Assembly: GCA_020628865.1 (NCBI GenBank)
Contig: JAHDEJ010000014.1
Span: forward strand, 61,659 to 122,644
Direction of reading: 5' to 3'
DNA length: 60,986 bases
From: Acidimicrobiales bacterium
Lineage (GTDB): Bacteria; Actinomycetota; Acidimicrobiia; Acidimicrobiales; SHLQ01
The notes below the pieces were generated by a model that did not search any database, had not been told where the DNA came from, and worked only from the letters and a program-made list of their open reading frames with translations. Position numbers and translations under genes: made by a program. Shown here piece by piece: positions 59,198-60,986 of the stretch (positions within the stretch are counted from its first letter, which is position 1; the number at the start of each line of letters is the position of its first letter).

Positions 59198-59983
59198 TCA
59201 GTCGTCGAGGCGGTCGACGACCACGCCCTCACCGTCGAAGCTCCAGTAGCCGGCGACCCGAAGGGCTTCCTCGAGAGGTTCAGGGTAGCTCCAGGCCACG
59301 TCGGTCGTGCCGCTCGCCGCATGGGACCAATAGACGGAGTCACCCTTGTGCGGGCAGTGGGTCGTGGTGGTCGAACGGTCGAACCGGTCGGTGGCGACAT
59401 CGGCTGCGGGGATGTAGATCCTGTTGTCGAAGCCCGTCTCCGACACCACGAACGCCGCCGTCGTGTCGGCCACGGTCTCGTCGCCGATTCGGACGACGTA
59501 CCGGCGGCTGGTCGGTCGGGCATCGACGCGGTGGAACGGATCTCGGATGTGGCCGAAGATCTCGTCGTCCTCGTCGAACCATTGGTCCATGCGACCGCCC
59601 TCGAAGGCCACGTAGCCCTCGATGAACGCCGCGGACTCGATGGGAGCCTCGTACCCCCACACGGCGTTCTCCTCCGTACGGCCGCCGGCACTGACGGTCC
59701 AGTAGGAGGCGTCCCCCTTGTACGGACAGTGCGTGGACAGATCGGTCTTCGCGAGGTGCTGCATTGCGACGTCGCCGACGGGCACGTACACCTGCGGGAA
59801 GATGCCGCTCTCGTGGAGGAGCATGGCGGCCTCGGTGTCCAACACCTCCACGCCGCCGAGCCGAGCTCGCAGTCGCCGAGGGAACGGCGTGAAGAGCACA
59901 CGGTTCCTTGGGCCGTCGAACCGGTAGTTGGCCGTGGTCGGCGCCTGATGCGACAGCGGAGCGATTCCGAGTGTGAGTGTCAT
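59198..59983 (-). CDS. tandem DUF427 protein
   Basis: 261 aa with two DUF427 domains (about 22-115 and 130-250). Each has T-H-C-P-x-K-G-D-x-x-Y-W (HCPYKGDASYW and HCPHKGDSVYW), the conserved marker of the family. Function is not known; the motif looks catalytic or ligand-binding. I start at ATG 59983 (MTLTLGIAPLS); the longer frame upstream runs into non-coding sequence. Confidence 0.87.
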   Translation of the reverse strand: MTLTLGIAPLSHQAPTTANYRFDGPRNRVLFTPFPRRLRARLGGVEVLDTEAAMLLHESGIFPQVYVPVGDVAMQHLAKTDLSTHCPYKGDASYWTVSAGGRTEENAVWGYEAPIESAAFIEGYVAFEGGRMDQWFDEDDEIFGHIRDPFHRVDARPTSRRYVVRIGDETVADTTAAFVVSETGFDNRIYIPAADVATDRFDRSTTTTHCPHKGDSVYWSHAASGTTDVAWSYPEPLEEALRVAGYWSFDGEGVVVDRLDD

Positions 59984-60071
59984 GTCTCGATCTTTCCGTT
60001 CGGGCGGGGTTGGGCGCAACCGGTTGAGCACATGGCGCCTCCGGCACCCATGCGCCGCCGCAACGGGACCG

Positions 60072-60758
60072 CTACAGGTTGTCGTCGTCCGAGCCCACCA
60101 GTCCGACGAACGGGCCGCCGTGGTGCGCCTCGGGAGTGCGAAGGATGTCGCCGAGCGCCTTGACCGAAGCGAGTCGCTCCCGCAGGTCGGCGGCGATCTT
60201 GCCCGTGGCGCGGCGGAGGTAGTCGTCCGTCGTTGCAACCGTCGTGTCGATGCCGGCGCGCTGACAGAGCGCCGCACTTCGTTGCGCGAAGCGCGGCTGT
60301 GTCACGACGACGGCATCGTTCACCCCGAACTGCTCCGTCGCGCGAAGACAGGTGTCCCAGGTGTCGAAGCCGGCGTAGTCGAGGGTGATCGCCTCCTCGG
60401 GAAGCCCGAGCGACCGCAGGTAGCGCTGCATCGCGACCGGCTCGTTGTAGTGCTCCTCCCCGTTGTCACCAGAGACGAGGATGTGGCCGACCGCACCCGC
60501 TTCGTAGAGGAAGGCAGCAGCATCGAGCCGCTGCCGGAGAGCGAGGGTCGGCCGACCATCGGACCGCACCCGTGCCCCGGGCACGATCGCCACGTCGGCG
60601 GTGGGCTGTTCGTCAACGTCGACGATCTGCCCTCGGGCCAGCCACGCCAGCGACACCCACGCGCCGATCACGATCAGCCCGAGCGCAACCCCGGCAACGA
60701 AGGTGAGCCGACCGAACCGAGAGGCCGGGACCACACGCCGAAGTCGACCGAATCGCAT
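60072..60758 (-). CDS. SanA/YdcF-like DUF218 membrane protein
   Basis: 228 aa. One N-terminal membrane segment (about 19-42) then a DUF218 domain: DVAIVPGARVRSDGRPTL, LVSGDNGEEHYNEP and VVTQPRFAQRS are the family motifs. E. coli SanA affects envelope permeability to vancomycin. The active domain lies outside the membrane or in the cytoplasm; the N-terminal basic stretch favours outside. It is 88 bp upstream of the DUF427 gene. Confidence 0.87.
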   Translation of the reverse strand: MRFGRLRRVVPASRFGRLTFVAGVALGLIVIGAWVSLAWLARGQIVDVDEQPTADVAIVPGARVRSDGRPTLALRQRLDAAAFLYEAGAVGHILVSGDNGEEHYNEPVAMQRYLRSLGLPEEAITLDYAGFDTWDTCLRATEQFGVNDAVVVTQPRFAQRSAALCQRAGIDTTVATTDDYLRRATGKIAADLRERLASVKALGDILRTPEAHHGGPFVGLVGSDDDNL

Positions 60759-60858
60759 GCGACCAATTCTGCAGCAGGACCGTCGCCCTGTGACCGCGGG
60801 TGAAGGGGTCGCGTCTCACGTTCACCCAAATCGCCGTCGACTCGACGCGCGTCGGGAG

Positions 60859-60986
60859 TCAGGCGCCGTCGGCGAAGACGTCGGCCGGTGGGCTGGCGGC
60901 GATGTCGAAGATCGCCATGTCGCCCGGCGCCGTGCCCATGATTGCCCAACTGACGCCGAGGTCTTCCAGCAGTTGGTAGGGCAGCT
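60859..60986 (-). CDS. C-terminal end of unknown protein (partial)
   Basis: An open frame enters from the right edge and stops at 60859 (TGA). The last 41 residues read LPYQLLEDLGVSWAIMGTA and then a segment ending PPADVFADGA. I do not recognise it. Codon use is like its neighbours, and no other frame is as good. Confidence 0.5.
   Translation of the reverse strand, partial: LPYQLLEDLGVSWAIMGTAPGDMAIFDIAASPPADVFADGA

Noticed and set aside
1-60986. tRNA, rRNA or transposon
   Set aside because: I looked for clover-leaf sequences, rRNA motifs, transposase motifs and terminal inverted repeats and saw none that convinced me; a covariance-model search would be the decisive test.

Overview
The window is about 61 kb of high-GC DNA with almost no non-coding space. 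It carries features of the Actinomycetota: F420-type luciferase-like oxidoreductases, PaaX/MarR/GntR regulators, many acyl-CoA dehydrogenases, P450s with a small P450-type ferredoxin, actinobacterial-type HelD, and Thr-rich surface linkers. I infer an Acidimicrobiia-like aerobic heterotroph (Ilumatobacter-type). That is an inference from gene content and style, not a database result. I saw no rRNA, tRNA, CRISPR or insertion sequence.

Left part (1-10.5 kb): a PaaX-type regulator, an alpha/beta hydrolase and an acyl-CoA dehydrogenase are coupled by 4-nt overlaps on the minus strand. Next come a persulfide-dioxygenase-like/rhodanese protein with a 16-bp palindromic operator candidate, and a minus-strand operon P450 - TTC38-like TPR protein - acyl-CoA dehydrogenase - CaiB CoA-transferase - MFS exporter. 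A MarR regulator is divergent from this operon across a clear inverted repeat. From 10.5 to 14.4 kb lie a second related hydrolase, HelD and a frameshifted LLM oxidoreductase.

Central part (14.3-30 kb): one long minus-strand operon runs from 28293 down to about 13423. It encodes a LIV-type ABC importer (binding lipoprotein, LivF, LivH, fused LivM-LivG), a GntR/FCD regulator, acyl-CoA dehydrogenase, Zn alcohol dehydrogenase, glutamine-synthetase-like ligase, P450, class III aminotransferase, ferredoxin, aldehyde dehydrogenase, SDR and LLM oxidoreductase. Two gamma-glutamyl-cleaving candidates (class I GATase and PuuD) are divergent from it across a promoter holding a TTGTATACAA palindrome. Together this looks like gamma-glutamylation-based catabolism of an amine, with a P450/ferredoxin where PuuB oxidase would normally act.

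Right-centre (30-48 kb): a sortase-tail surface protein, beta-oxidation genes, a hydrolase, a membrane-anchored CoxG-like protein, a PAS/GAF/GGDEF protein, a HAD nucleotidase, an amidase and a very large protein (about 2057 aa) fusing a cytoplasmic HD-GYP domain to an extracellular array of 100-residue Ig/cadherin-like repeats and a seven-bladed beta-propeller. Then come an LLM oxidoreductase, a methyltransferase, a lipoprotein and a SnoaL-like protein.

Right part (48.4-61 kb): a plus-strand, translationally overlapping trio encodes a membrane GGDEF cyclase, a membrane protein with a degenerate histidine-kinase-like C-terminus and a 2247-aa surface protein (FG-GAP propeller, CSLREA/beta-helix modules, Thr/Pro linker, C-terminal membrane anchor). 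With the HD-GYP fusion this suggests a c-di-GMP-linked giant surface-protein system. The end holds a gamma-butyrobetaine-hydroxylase-like oxygenase, a tandem DUF427 protein, a SanA/DUF218 protein and a truncated unknown gene.
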